From a virus: a stretch of DNA of 48,449 bases. The stretch lies in the IMG/VR virus record IMGVR_UViG_3300006737_007703, positions 1 to 48,449 of that record; one strand, given 5' to 3'. The notes below the pieces were generated by a model. The model ran no database searches. It was given only the letters and a program-made list of their open reading frames with translations, and was not told where the DNA came from. Position numbers and translations under genes: made by a program. Positions 23,488 to 31,571 of this stretch are shown piece after piece (position 1 is the first letter of the stretch; the number at the start of each line of letters is the position of its first letter).

Positions 23488-24251
23488 TGATTATTCCTGA
23501 ACTATATGGAGGGTTAGGAAATAATCTCTTTCAAATAGCAGCTGCTTATGCTATAGCTAAAGAATTAAATTCTTTTGTAGCTATAAATTATAAAAAGCAT
23601 TGTAACCCTTGCTTCTTTCATCCTACTAAATATAAAAATAATATTTTTAAAAATATAGTAAGTACAGATTTAACGTTTTCAGAAACCTATAACGAGCCTA
23701 CTTTTACTTATTCAAAAATACCCGTTAAAAATAACATAATACTAAATGGTTATTTTCAAAGCTATAATTACTTTAAAAAATATCATAAAGAAGTTAAAAG
23801 TTTATTTAACTTTCCTAGATTAAGAAAAGTTAGAATAGATAGAGCTATTGCAAATATTGATGGTCAATTTATAATAAATCATATTAGACGAGGTGACTAC
23901 AAGGATAATAACGTATACTCGTTTATTTCAAAAGATTACTATAAGCAAGCTCAGGATTATATTCAAAGTAAAACAAAGACAAAATTAACAAATATTTTGG
24001 TAACTGATGATAAAGAAGCAGTTAGAAAAGAATTTGATAATGATCTAATTATTGAAACTCGAGATGAAATAGAAGACTTATACCTACTAACTAGAGGTAA
24101 ATATTTCGTTGGGTGTAATAGTACCTTTTCTTGGTGGGGAAGTTTTTTAAGTAATCATAAAATAGACATTTTTCCAAAAAAATGGTTTAATAAAGGAGGT
24201 GAGCTACTAAAATCAAAAGACATATATAGAGATAGTCTATTATGCATATAA
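23487..24251 (+). CDS. Alpha-1,2-fucosyltransferase-like (GT11)
   Basis: 254 residues from GTG 23487, sharing one base with the gmd stop. GT11 blocks seen: PELYGGLGNNLFQIAAAYA at 4-22, LNGYFQSYNYF near 91-101, FIINHIRRGDYKDN near 127-140 (donor-binding HIRRGDY) and GCNSTFSWWGSFLS near 209-222. It is closer to textbook GT11 than the copy at 12614, whose motif reads HVRETDY. Being directly downstream of gmd fits use of GDP-fucose. No signal sequence. Confidence 0.9.
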   Translation: MIIPELYGGLGNNLFQIAAAYAIAKELNSFVAINYKKHCNPCFFHPTKYKNNIFKNIVSTDLTFSETYNEPTFTYSKIPVKNNIILNGYFQSYNYFKKYHKEVKSLFNFPRLRKVRIDRAIANIDGQFIINHIRRGDYKDNNVYSFISKDYYKQAQDYIQSKTKTKLTNILVTDDKEAVRKEFDNDLIIETRDEIEDLYLLTRGKYFVGCNSTFSWWGSFLSNHKIDIFPKKWFNKGGELLKSKDIYRDSLLCI

Positions 24252-24254
24252 ATT

Positions 24255-24617
24255 ATGAATTTTTTTCAATTACAAAATAAATTATTTTACTCTAAAAAAG
24301 ATAATGCTGATTATTTAGATGCGGAAGGTGAACAAGCTTTTGTACCTTTCTTGTTTAATCGATGGCTTTCGTTTTATGATAAAAGTATGTCGATTTTTAC
24401 TAATGAAACTTTAAATAAATTTAGTACTATATTTGAAGATAAGCAGAGAGTGTATAGGCTATACTACTATCTTATTCCTAGGCTTAAGTGGAAAAAGATA
24501 TCCTATATTAAGAAAGTTAAGAAAGAAAAAGATGAAGATCTTAATTTAGAAATAATGGCTAAAAATAAAAATATATCAGTACGAGAACTTAAACAGTATA
24601 TTGAAGATTATGAGTAA
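24255..24617 (+). CDS. gp62-like DNA polymerase clamp-loader small subunit (candidate)
   Basis: 120 residues. FVPFLFNRWLSFYDKSMSIF near 30-49 followed by NETLNKFSTIF resembles the conserved core of short gp62-like clamp-loader subunits in marine T4-like phages (the PFLiNrxLSyy-type block), and YYYLIPRLKWKKISYIKK near 71-88 resembles their basic C-terminal block. In T4, gp62 with gp44 loads the gp45 sliding clamp. gp44, gp45 and the polymerase are not in this window. If it is not gp62, it is a conserved small basic phage protein. Confidence 0.5.
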   Translation: MNFFQLQNKLFYSKKDNADYLDAEGEQAFVPFLFNRWLSFYDKSMSIFTNETLNKFSTIFEDKQRVYRLYYYLIPRLKWKKISYIKKVKKEKDEDLNLEIMAKNKNISVRELKQYIEDYE

Positions 24618-25515
24618 AGCATTAGTTACCGGTGGTTGTGGATTTATTGGATCTAACTTAGTTGATAGATTAATTGATTTATTTGATGAGATAGTTGTTA
24701 TTGATAATTTATCTAGCGAAACAAATGAAAAATTTTATTATGCTAAAAATAAAAAGGTATCTTACTATAAAAGAGATATATGCGATTATGAAAATACACG
24801 TATCTTGTATGATGGAGTAGATGTTGTTTTTCACCTTGCAGCAGAATCGAGAATACAACCAACTTTAAAAAATCCTATTTTAGCCGCTAAGACTAATACT
24901 GTTGGTACTTGTACGGTATTACAGTGTTCAAATGAAGCAGGAGTTAAACGTGTTATATATAGTTCAACATCTTCTGGGTATGGATTAAAGAACAGTATAC
25001 CGCTTGATGAAGAAATGGAAGATGATTGCTTAAACCCTTACTCTGTAACTAAAGTAGCTGGAGAAAAATTATGCAAAATGTATTATGATATATATGGTTT
25101 AGAAACTATAGTATTTAGATATTTTAACGTTTACGGAGAACGTCACCCAATTAAAGGTCAATACGCGCCTGTCATTGGTATTTTTATTAGACAAAAGAAT
25201 GACGGGGAGCAGCTTACTGTAGTTGGAGATGGAGAAAAGACTAGAGACTTTACCCATGTTTATGATATTGTAGAGGGTAATATTTTAGCTGCTGATTTAA
25301 AAAATAAAAAACCAGTAGGTCAATTAATAAATTTGGGTACTGGTACTAATCATAGTATACTTAAAGTTGCTGAATTAGTAGGAGGGGATATAACCTTTAT
25401 TCCTGCTAGATTAGGTGAAGCACAAGATACAAAAGCTAATAATAGCAAAGCTAAAAAATTATTAGGTTGGGAACCTAAGGTTAAATTAGAGGATTGGATA
25501 AAAGCTAATAACTAA
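24610..25515 (+). CDS. NAD-dependent sugar-nucleotide epimerase (GalE-like)
   Basis: 301 residues from ATG 24610 (8-base ATGAGTAA overlap; a TTG 9 bases upstream is less likely). Seen: ALVTGGCGFIGSNLVDRL at 4-21, FHLAAESRIQP near 77-87, SSTSSGYG near 120-127 (active Ser/Thr), NPYSVTKVAGEKL near 144-156 with catalytic Tyr and Lys, and TRDFTHVYD near 217-225. It looks like UDP-glucose or UDP-GlcNAc 4-epimerases but could act on another nucleotide sugar. It is oddly placed between a clamp-loader-like gene and gp31. Confidence 0.82.
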   Translation: MSKALVTGGCGFIGSNLVDRLIDLFDEIVVIDNLSSETNEKFYYAKNKKVSYYKRDICDYENTRILYDGVDVVFHLAAESRIQPTLKNPILAAKTNTVGTCTVLQCSNEAGVKRVIYSSTSSGYGLKNSIPLDEEMEDDCLNPYSVTKVAGEKLCKMYYDIYGLETIVFRYFNVYGERHPIKGQYAPVIGIFIRQKNDGEQLTVVGDGEKTRDFTHVYDIVEGNILAADLKNKKPVGQLINLGTGTNHSILKVAELVGGDITFIPARLGEAQDTKANNSKAKKLLGWEPKVKLEDWIKANN

Positions 25516-25522
25516 GTAAATA
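25515..25522 (+). promoter_or_regulatory. Late-like promoter of the gp31-like gene
   Basis: AGTAAATA followed by 5 bases to ATG 25528, identical in layout to the box before 4426. A TTGGAT 17 bp upstream of TAAATA also allows a sigma70 reading, so the class is ambiguous. Confidence 0.4.
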
Positions 25523-25527
25523 GCTGT

Positions 25528-25947
25528 ATGGCAATGGCAAGTATAGACAATCTGGCACCTACTAGAAGTCTTATTGATTTAACTCAAAAAGATAAAGGTG
25601 ATTTCGGTTTAGATGATTATGATCTAGATTTTATTTTTGATGATATTCTACTAGTAGAATATGTCGATGAAACTGATGAGGGGGATGAAGTTATTAGAAA
25701 TGGAATTGTAGTACCTACAAATGCTCTTACTAAAGCATGGCGAAAGGGTAGGATTATCTTAGCAGGACCAGAAACCAAATATGCAAAAGAAGGAGACATT
25801 GTTATCTTTCCTAATAATATGGGAGTAAGTATTTCTAATATATCAGTTGCTGGTAAAAAGAAAGTAGAAAAGGGAATCTTTCTTAACGAAGAAAGAATGT
25901 TTGGTATTTGTAAACGCAAAGATGATAGTACAGAGAGCAGCTCTTAA
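25528..25947 (+). CDS. GroES-like co-chaperonin (T4 gp31 analogue)
   Basis: 139 residues. DDILLVEYVDETDEGDEV near 38-55, then GIVVPTN, GRIILAGPETKYAKEGDIVI and GVSISNI, give the order of GroES: N-terminal beta strand, a mobile-loop region, a G-x-V-xxxG-P turn and a KVGDxVlf-like strand. An N-terminal extension of about 35 residues and an acidic/Ser-rich tail are phage additions. In T4, gp31 replaces GroES on the host GroEL so that the large major capsid protein can fold. It overlaps the next gene by 26 bases. Confidence 0.82.
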   Translation: MAMASIDNLAPTRSLIDLTQKDKGDFGLDDYDLDFIFDDILLVEYVDETDEGDEVIRNGIVVPTNALTKAWRKGRIILAGPETKYAKEGDIVIFPNNMGVSISNISVAGKKKVEKGIFLNEERMFGICKRKDDSTESSS

Positions 25948-26299
25948 TTCTATATTACTAAATAACGTAGTAGATATTAGATTTGCAAGGAGAACCCCGA
26001 AGCCTGGGTTTCCCCCTACACGAAGGATGCTATGTACTAAATCAACAGAACTTTTAAATTCAACTAACGGTAGAATCACTCTTAACTATAAACCTCCTAA
26101 AGGAGGTCCACAAACAAATGTCGTAGAGCAAAATTTAATTATAGTTTGGGATATTTTAATGCAGTCATTTAGAACCATTAGTGCTGACCAAGTTAATCTT
26201 ATTGAGCAATGGCCAGCTAATGATGATTTTTGGGTACATTTTAATGAGAGTGTATATCCGATGTCAGCGGATCAAAAGTTAGAATTTTTAAAATCATGA
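25922..26299 (+). CDS. Small phage protein, WYL_2/SH3-barrel-like
   Basis: 125 residues from ATG 25922; an in-frame TTG at 25901 would lengthen it by 7. VDIRFARR near 17-24, TRRMLCTKSTELLNS near 32-46, YKPPKGGPQ near 57-65 and LIIVWDILMQSFRTI near 74-88 resemble the phage group I know as WYL_2 (Sm-like/SH3-barrel, DUF2693). The role is unknown; a nucleic-acid-binding barrel is a reasonable guess. It is coupled to gp31 upstream (overlap) and to the next gene (ATGA). A perfect AAGGAGGT at 26100-26107 is inside the coding sequence and appears incidental. Confidence 0.6.
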   Translation: MIVQRAALNSILLNNVVDIRFARRTPKPGFPPTRRMLCTKSTELLNSTNGRITLNYKPPKGGPQTNVVEQNLIIVWDILMQSFRTISADQVNLIEQWPANDDFWVHFNESVYPMSADQKLEFLKS

Positions 26300-26634
26300 A
26301 TTTTAATTTAGAAAAAGTCACTCAATCATTAAAGCCTCTGCTTTTATCTAACGTAGAGATACGAACAGATAAAAAATTGCTTAAGAGAGGTCGATTGAAG
26401 CTTTTTCAAATTAAACAATATAATGTTTTCTTAACATTAGAATATGAAGGTAAAACAAAAAACTTAGAATTACCTTACCCCTTTAGAATTGAACCTAGAG
26501 AAGATAGTCTCGTGTTTAATTATGAACTTAGTGCATTTATACCAGATAGAAATTCAATTTTTGTAAAATGCATGGATAGCAGTTCAAAATCTAAGCTTTA
26601 CGATAATCTATTATACTTCTTGATTACAGATTAG
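26296..26634 (+). CDS. Hypothetical protein, 112 aa
   Basis: Not recognised. ATGA overlap with the upstream gene supports translation. The N-terminal half is basic (KKLLKRGRLKLFQIK near 25-39) and the rest looks like alternating beta strands, which could form a small barrel. No catalytic motif, signal peptide or membrane segment. It lies between a WYL_2-like gene and the helicase, so a nucleic-acid role is possible only by position. Confidence 0.6.
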   Translation: MNFNLEKVTQSLKPLLLSNVEIRTDKKLLKRGRLKLFQIKQYNVFLTLEYEGKTKNLELPYPFRIEPREDSLVFNYELSAFIPDRNSIFVKCMDSSSKSKLYDNLLYFLITD

Positions 26635-26647
26635 ACTATAGTATAAT
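26620..26647 (+). promoter_or_regulatory. sigma70-like promoter of the helicase
   Basis: TTGATT (26620-26625), 16 bp, TATAAT (26642-26647), 5 bases to GTG 26653. The -35 lies within the end of the previous gene. Its position supports the GTG start. Confidence 0.75.
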
Positions 26648-26652
26648 AAGGC

Positions 26653-28287
26653 GTGATTGCCGGTCTTCTAAATAGCTTTCCTCAAGGATATGATCCTAAT
26701 CCGCAACAAGTAAAGCTTCTTAAAAATATAGATCAAGCATTTGAAGATGGTCATAAATTTGTAGTTTGTAATGCTCCTACCGGTTCAGGTAAATCGTTTA
26801 TATCAAAAACTATAGGTAATATAGCTAATCAATGCTCTAAAGAATATAGATCTACGGTAACTAGTTATTTAGCGTATAAACGAACACAGGGAGGAGGCTA
26901 TACGTATGAAGACGAATGCTTAGAGGAGAAGCCCTTTGGCTGCACAGCCTTAACTATTACTAAGGCTTTACAAGATCAATATAAAGATCTATTTAATGAT
27001 ATAGAAGTTTTAAAAGGTAAGTCTAACTATCAATGCTCTGTAGATGAAAGCTTTAATGTTGAAGTAGCTCCTTGTTTGCATTTACCTAAGATAAGAGAGG
27101 AATGTTGGAATAATAGAACTTGTCCATATTATGAGCAACGTAACGTAGCTCTTACATCACGGTTTAATACTTTAAATTATAATATGTTCTTCTCGTTACC
27201 TGAACATCTAAAAAGAAGACAGTATTTAATTTGCGATGAAGCCTCTGAGCTAGAAGATCAATTAGTTAAAGAGTTTTCTTGTAATATAAATTTTGATTTT
27301 TTAAAGAGATCAGATATTGAAATAAGACCGCTTTATACTAAAGGTAATAATGTAGCTAAGTGGATTAGCATATTGACTCTTGACTTAAAAGAAAGAATAG
27401 ATTGGCTCAAAGAAGTTATAACTACTACTTCTAAAGTTAAGCAAAAATATTTAATAGAGAAGAAAAGAGAGCTTATTAGTTTAAATAACTTACATTCGAA
27501 ACTTTCTCTAATTATAGAGACCTGGCATGATAGCGAATACGTATACGACAAAGATTCAAAAGGTATTACTTTTATGCCCCTTAAAGTAGATAAACTATCT
27601 AATTATCTTTTTAAATATGCTGATAAAGTAATATTAATGTCTGCTACTATTATTGATCCTTCTAATTTTTGTAAAACGCTTGGAATTAAAAAGTTTAAGT
27701 ATGTTGAAGCGGAGTCTTCCTTTGACTCGCAAAAAGCTCCTATATATTGCAATACTAAAGTAAAATTAAATTATTATAATATGGATAAGAATCTGCCTAA
27801 AATAGTAAAGCAGATAGATGAAATTTGCAAATTTCATGAAAATGATAAGGGTATTATTCATTCTAGAAATAAAAATATTACAACGTTTATAGCTGATAGA
27901 TTATCAGGTAGAAGATTCTTAGCGCGTGAACCTGGTGTACGTAACGAAGAAATACTGGAACAGCACGTAAACAGTAAAGATGCAACAGTACTTATATCAC
28001 CTTCTATGTCTTATGGAGTAGATTTAAGAGATGATTTAGCTAGATTTCAAATTATTATTAAAGCTCCTTATCTACCTACAAAAGATAAACGAATAGAAAA
28101 AATGATGAAAGATGATTTTATATGGTATGAGAATAAAATGCTTTGTTCTCTTATACAGTCATGCGGTCGAGGAGTAAGGTCTCATAAAGATTTTTGTACT
28201 ACGTATATTTTAGATGCAGCTATAGTAGAAAGTGTTATTAAAAATAGTCATAAGTTGCCAAAATACTTTATAGATAGGTTTTGCTAA
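26653..28287 (+). CDS. XPD/DinG-like SF2 helicase with predicted Fe-S cluster
   Basis: 544 residues from GTG 26653. Seen: Q-like PNPQQVKLL at 15-23, Walker A APTGSGKS at 41-48, four Cys at 128, 141, 151 and 157 in the spacing expected for the XPD/DinG 4Fe-4S domain, a DEAS motif II at 195-198 (variant DEAH), VILMSATI in motif III, and a C-terminal helicase domain ending SLIQSCGRGVRSHKD (motif VI QxxGRxxR). Family role: 5'-3' DNA unwinding in repair and replication of R-loops or damaged forks. It differs from T4 Dda and UvsW. The sigma70-like promoter suggests early expression. Confidence 0.88.
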   Translation: MIAGLLNSFPQGYDPNPQQVKLLKNIDQAFEDGHKFVVCNAPTGSGKSFISKTIGNIANQCSKEYRSTVTSYLAYKRTQGGGYTYEDECLEEKPFGCTALTITKALQDQYKDLFNDIEVLKGKSNYQCSVDESFNVEVAPCLHLPKIREECWNNRTCPYYEQRNVALTSRFNTLNYNMFFSLPEHLKRRQYLICDEASELEDQLVKEFSCNINFDFLKRSDIEIRPLYTKGNNVAKWISILTLDLKERIDWLKEVITTTSKVKQKYLIEKKRELISLNNLHSKLSLIIETWHDSEYVYDKDSKGITFMPLKVDKLSNYLFKYADKVILMSATIIDPSNFCKTLGIKKFKYVEAESSFDSQKAPIYCNTKVKLNYYNMDKNLPKIVKQIDEICKFHENDKGIIHSRNKNITTFIADRLSGRRFLAREPGVRNEEILEQHVNSKDATVLISPSMSYGVDLRDDLARFQIIIKAPYLPTKDKRIEKMMKDDFIWYENKMLCSLIQSCGRGVRSHKDFCTTYILDAAIVESVIKNSHKLPKYFIDRFC

Positions 28288-28293
28288 TAAATA
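28286..28293 (+). promoter_or_regulatory. T4-type late promoter of the gp15-like gene
   Basis: AATAAATA overlapping the helicase stop codon, then 6 bases to TTG 28300. It supports an otherwise weak TTG start and indicates late transcription of a tail gene. Confidence 0.6.
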
Positions 28294-28299
28294 TATATA

Positions 28300-29478
28300 T
28301 TGAAGAATAGAGCTTTTCATTTTGAGATTAAGGATCTTCTAACGCAGTTTGTAGCAGCGTTTGATGATACAGTTATTTCACGTTTCGATAGAAACAGAAA
28401 CCCTAAGCAGGATATTGAAGTACGTTATGTATTCGCTCCTAAGCAAAGGGTAATGTATGATATTGTTAATAGAGCGCAAAATTTAACTTTACCTGTTGTA
28501 GCAGTTAACTTAGCTAGTGTAACGAGAGATGAATCTCGTGTTTTTAATAAACTTACACCCACTTTTGTTCCTGGTAGTTTAACTGATGCTCCTGAGAAGT
28601 CATCTAAATTTCTAATGCCTGTTCCAGTTAATTTAGAAGTTAATATGTCAATAATGACTAGGTACATGGCAGATGCAGATCAGATAGTATCTAACTTTGC
28701 TCCATATAATAATCCTTATATTATATTATCTTGGAGAGTACCTCGAGATTTTGGAGCTGAATATGATCAAGAAATACGATCCGAGGTATTATGGTCAGGT
28801 AGTCTTAATTATAATGCGCCTACTGATACAACATATTCAGATAAATTTAGAGTAGTAATAGATACCTCTTTTACTATTAAGGGGTGGTTATTTCCAGAGC
28901 AAAAAGATACTGTTGGTACTATATATGAAGTTAATAATAACTTTATAAATGTTGATTTAAGAAATAGATTATATAACCCTCTAGATGAAACTGTTGAATT
29001 TTTATCTTATGAGCAACAAGGTTATTCAGCTTTATCAGGTTACAACGATTCAGTACCAACAAACTACTCAGAATTAGCTGCAATATCAGCCATTCCGGAG
29101 TTTACTAATATCTTTTATTCAACGACGGGTTCTATCTTCCCCATAAGAGGTAATACAGGAGCGTTAAGCAGTAGAGATAATGATTATATTTTATATGGTA
29201 AAAGATTTAGTTATAATAATAATTGGTATCTATCTTCAAATGTAGATGATTTCTTTTCGAACTATCAAGAAATCACTTCTGCTGTAAGCCCAACAATTAG
29301 CGGTTATAAATTAGATAATCAAAAGTTTAGCGTGGGTAATGATAACATAGCTACTATACACCTACCTACTAGTACACTCTCTGCAGCCGGTAAATTTACA
29401 TTTATTACATCTAACGAAGCAGGATGGGCATCATCATACGACGCGTTAAGTAGTGTACTTACCGTGTTAAAGTCTTAA
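28300..29478 (+). CDS. gp15-like tail sheath stabilisation/completion protein
   Basis: 392 residues from TTG 28300. The first 210 or so resemble T4 gp15, which caps the contractile tail and binds the neck: an initial strand with RNRNPKQDIEVRYVFAPKQR near 31-50, a VNMSIMTRYMADADQIVSNF block near 114-133 (in gp15, LSIFTRY...QIVEQILP) and FRVVIDTSFTIKGWLFPE near 186-203. The C-terminal 190 residues are an extension rich in Ser, Asn and Tyr that T4 gp15 lacks, perhaps a surface decoration. It ends convergently with a GT9-like gene (4-base overlap). Confidence 0.78.
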   Translation: MKNRAFHFEIKDLLTQFVAAFDDTVISRFDRNRNPKQDIEVRYVFAPKQRVMYDIVNRAQNLTLPVVAVNLASVTRDESRVFNKLTPTFVPGSLTDAPEKSSKFLMPVPVNLEVNMSIMTRYMADADQIVSNFAPYNNPYIILSWRVPRDFGAEYDQEIRSEVLWSGSLNYNAPTDTTYSDKFRVVIDTSFTIKGWLFPEQKDTVGTIYEVNNNFINVDLRNRLYNPLDETVEFLSYEQQGYSALSGYNDSVPTNYSELAAISAIPEFTNIFYSTTGSIFPIRGNTGALSSRDNDYILYGKRFSYNNNWYLSSNVDDFFSNYQEITSAVSPTISGYKLDNQKFSVGNDNIATIHLPTSTLSAAGKFTFITSNEAGWASSYDALSSVLTVLKS

Positions 29479-30362
29479 AAGTCTTTAAGTATTTCTTTAA
29501 CATCATGGATATGCTCGACATTTTCATAAGGGCATTCATGCATTACACCCGTAAAGTTGTAATCGAATATATAACTATCTATATGACCTTCAGGGTGTTC
29601 TATTGGCGGGGTAACGTTAATATGTTGATCGTAGCCAAAAATCTTAGGTGAAGTACCTACCCATACTACAGTAGAAGGCAGCCCCATTGCTGCAGCAGCA
29701 TGTTGTAAAGATGAATCGATAAGTAGCCTCTTATCTGAATATCTTAATAAATTAAATAATTCCTTCTTAGCTACCGTTTTTTCATATCGTATTACATTTT
29801 TAAGTTGAGGATGAAAGTCGTAGCATACATGAATTATTAAATATTTTTCATGAAGCTGATTAACAATATCTTGAGCTACTTCAGGATGTATATCTCTTAC
29901 CCAGGAGTAGGGATGCGGTTGATGATCTTTACCAGGTCCTCCAAAAGGCTGAAATATCATTATAGGTTTTGTTTTATTAATTTTAGCTAAACCTGGATCT
30001 ATCGCATCTTTCTCTCTAATATTAAAATTTAAATTTAATTTACCCTTCTCTCTCTTTACACCAATCATTTTACACCAAGTATCAATTAAGTGTAGTTTTT
30101 TTGTTACATGTGCAGTTTCTCGATAGGGATCATGAGAAAATATCTCAACCTCTTTATTTAAAATAAAATCTCTATAAAAATAAGGTACATTACCTATTCT
30201 ATAAACTCTTTCAACATCCTTATTACCTAAATAAACCTCTGGCCACGCGCATACTATAATAATTTTTTTATCGGGATATGTATTTTTATATGCACTTATA
30301 ACTGCCGTACTAGCAACATGCTTACCAATGCCTCCTTCAATATGAAAAATAGTTGTAGCCAT
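29475..30362 (-). CDS. GT9-like glycosyltransferase (heptosyltransferase type)
   Basis: 295 residues. TTIFHIEGGIGKHVASTAVI at 3-22 is the GT9-like N-terminal loop; PIMIFQPFGGPGKDHQPHP near 133-151 and RLLIDSSLQHAAAAMGLP near 213-230 are the two GT9 donor-site blocks, followed by VVWVGTSPKIFGY. It is the most complete GT9-like protein in the window. Donor unknown; ADP-heptose is the classic one. The gene stands alone on the minus strand between tail genes, an unusual place for a glycosyltransferase, and could modify tail or fibre proteins. Confidence 0.8.
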   Translation of the reverse strand: MATTIFHIEGGIGKHVASTAVISAYKNTYPDKKIIIVCAWPEVYLGNKDVERVYRIGNVPYFYRDFILNKEVEIFSHDPYRETAHVTKKLHLIDTWCKMIGVKREKGKLNLNFNIREKDAIDPGLAKINKTKPIMIFQPFGGPGKDHQPHPYSWVRDIHPEVAQDIVNQLHEKYLIIHVCYDFHPQLKNVIRYEKTVAKKELFNLLRYSDKRLLIDSSLQHAAAAMGLPSTVVWVGTSPKIFGYDQHINVTPPIEHPEGHIDSYIFDYNFTGVMHECPYENVEHIHDVKEILKDF

Positions 30363-30400
30363 TGATATAGTTAATCAATAAAAGGCGGTATTGCAACTTA

Positions 30401-31525
30401 CTACTGAGATAACATTAGGAAGGTGTTGCCACCACATACACATTTCCATACAACTCCTGCAACACCGGTATCTGCAGTAGGTAGAGCTGAAGCCATAAGA
30501 TATAGCGTACAAGCATGTAACATGTTAGAGCTTACAGAATCCATGTATGAAGCTCCAGCGATTGCTGAACTACTATGAGTACATTTAACTGTATTACAAC
30601 AACCACCGGCAATAAAGCTAGCATTTGCCCCGTCACATATAGTATTATTAAGACCACCTCCAACAGTTCCCAAAGTAGCATTAATTGAATTTTGTTTCCC
30701 TCCCCCTATGGCACCTGCATTAGACTTTACTTCATTTTGGTACCCACCAGCTATTGTAGAACATGCTGCGGTAGTATGATTGTCACAACCACCTCCTATA
30801 AATGACAATGTTCCACAGGCATCATTTTGTCTTCCTCCGCCTACTACATTAAAGTTAGATGATGCACTGTTACATTCCCCTCCTCCTATAACAATACAAC
30901 TTCCACAACCAACATTACAATGTCCTCCACCTATAAAAGAAAAAGATTTCGTTGCATTACAACAACCTCCAGCAATAACTGCACATGTACTTGATCCTAA
31001 ATTATTTTCAACCCCACCTAAAATACTAGAAGCAGTTCCTGATATTACATGCTCACTTCCTATATAAGCTGATCCTGTAGCTGCTATATTTCTACCAGAA
31101 CTTAGATTACCTGAAGTAGTTATACCACCTACACCAGCAGATAAAAGTGAGGTACCTTCAATACTACTTGCTGTTAAATTAGTTGCTACCGAAATATTAT
31201 TAGCAGATAAAGGGCTACTTCCAGCAGCTAAGCTTCCTGCAGTTAAAGTTAACCCTGCTGTAGTAATAGAAGCAAAGGCTGGGCTATCTCCTGTTGAAAG
31301 ACCAAAACCAACAGTAGCTCCTCCAGCTCCTCCTAAAGTAACTACTCCTTGTTGGTTACCTGCTATATTAGTTGAACAAAAATACCTTGCATCTCCCTGT
31401 GCAGTTATACCCGAAAAAACACTACTTACTGAAGTTTGTCTAGTCTGGCCACATTGTACAAATGGTTGGGTCTCAAAACCCGATAGGTGAGTTGCTGCTG
31501 GAAGGTCTGAAATCTTTACGCCCAT
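30401..31525 (-). CDS. Tail-fibre/adhesin with YadA-like, Cys-rich beta-roll repeats
   Basis: 374 residues. Residues 1-150 resemble phage fibre shafts (MGVKISDLPAATHLSGFE start, Ser/Thr/Gly/Ala-rich). Residues about 165-320 form about nine repeats of roughly 15 residues with the core I-x-GGG-x-x-N (for example FIGGGHCN, VIGGGECN, VVGGGRQN, TIAGGYQN), as in the left-handed beta-roll of YadA-like trimeric adhesins. Unusual for this fold are many Cys, including CC pairs and WKCVCGG near the C-terminus, which may bind metal or form cross-links. A late promoter 5 bases upstream supports a structural role. It probably forms a trimer and recognises the host. Confidence 0.83.
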   Translation of the reverse strand: MGVKISDLPAATHLSGFETQPFVQCGQTRQTSVSSVFSGITAQGDARYFCSTNIAGNQQGVVTLGGAGGATVGFGLSTGDSPAFASITTAGLTLTAGSLAAGSSPLSANNISVATNLTASSIEGTSLLSAGVGGITTSGNLSSGRNIAATGSAYIGSEHVISGTASSILGGVENNLGSSTCAVIAGGCCNATKSFSFIGGGHCNVGCGSCIVIGGGECNSASSNFNVVGGGRQNDACGTLSFIGGGCDNHTTAACSTIAGGYQNEVKSNAGAIGGGKQNSINATLGTVGGGLNNTICDGANASFIAGGCCNTVKCTHSSSAIAGASYMDSVSSNMLHACTLYLMASALPTADTGVAGVVWKCVCGGNTFLMLSQ

Positions 31526-31530
31526 ACATT

Positions 31531-31538
31531 TATTTATT
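31531..31538 (-). promoter_or_regulatory. T4-type late promoter of the YadA-like fibre
   Basis: Minus-strand AATAAATA, 5 bases before ATG 31525. It overlaps by one base the -35 of the divergent promoter on the plus strand. Confidence 0.6.
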
Positions 31539-31565
31539 TGATTTTCTCATTTTATCATGTAAAAT
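31538..31565 (+). promoter_or_regulatory. sigma70-like promoter of the nuclease gene
   Basis: TTGATT (31538-31543), 16 bp, TAAAAT (31560-31565), exactly 6 bases to GTG 31572. Strong support for the GTG start and a leaderless transcript. Confidence 0.7.
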
Positions 31566-31571
31566 ATGTAA

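Noticed and set aside
26100-26120. Perfect Shine-Dalgarno AAGGAGGT followed by ATG about ten bases later
   Set aside because: The ATG opens a two-codon frame ending in TAG; the bases encode the conserved KPPKGGP segment of the surrounding protein.
30780-31067. 95-residue plus frame rich in Pro and Leu
   Set aside because: Antisense image of the GGG-x-x-N repeats; Pro-rich only because Gly codons are read backwards.
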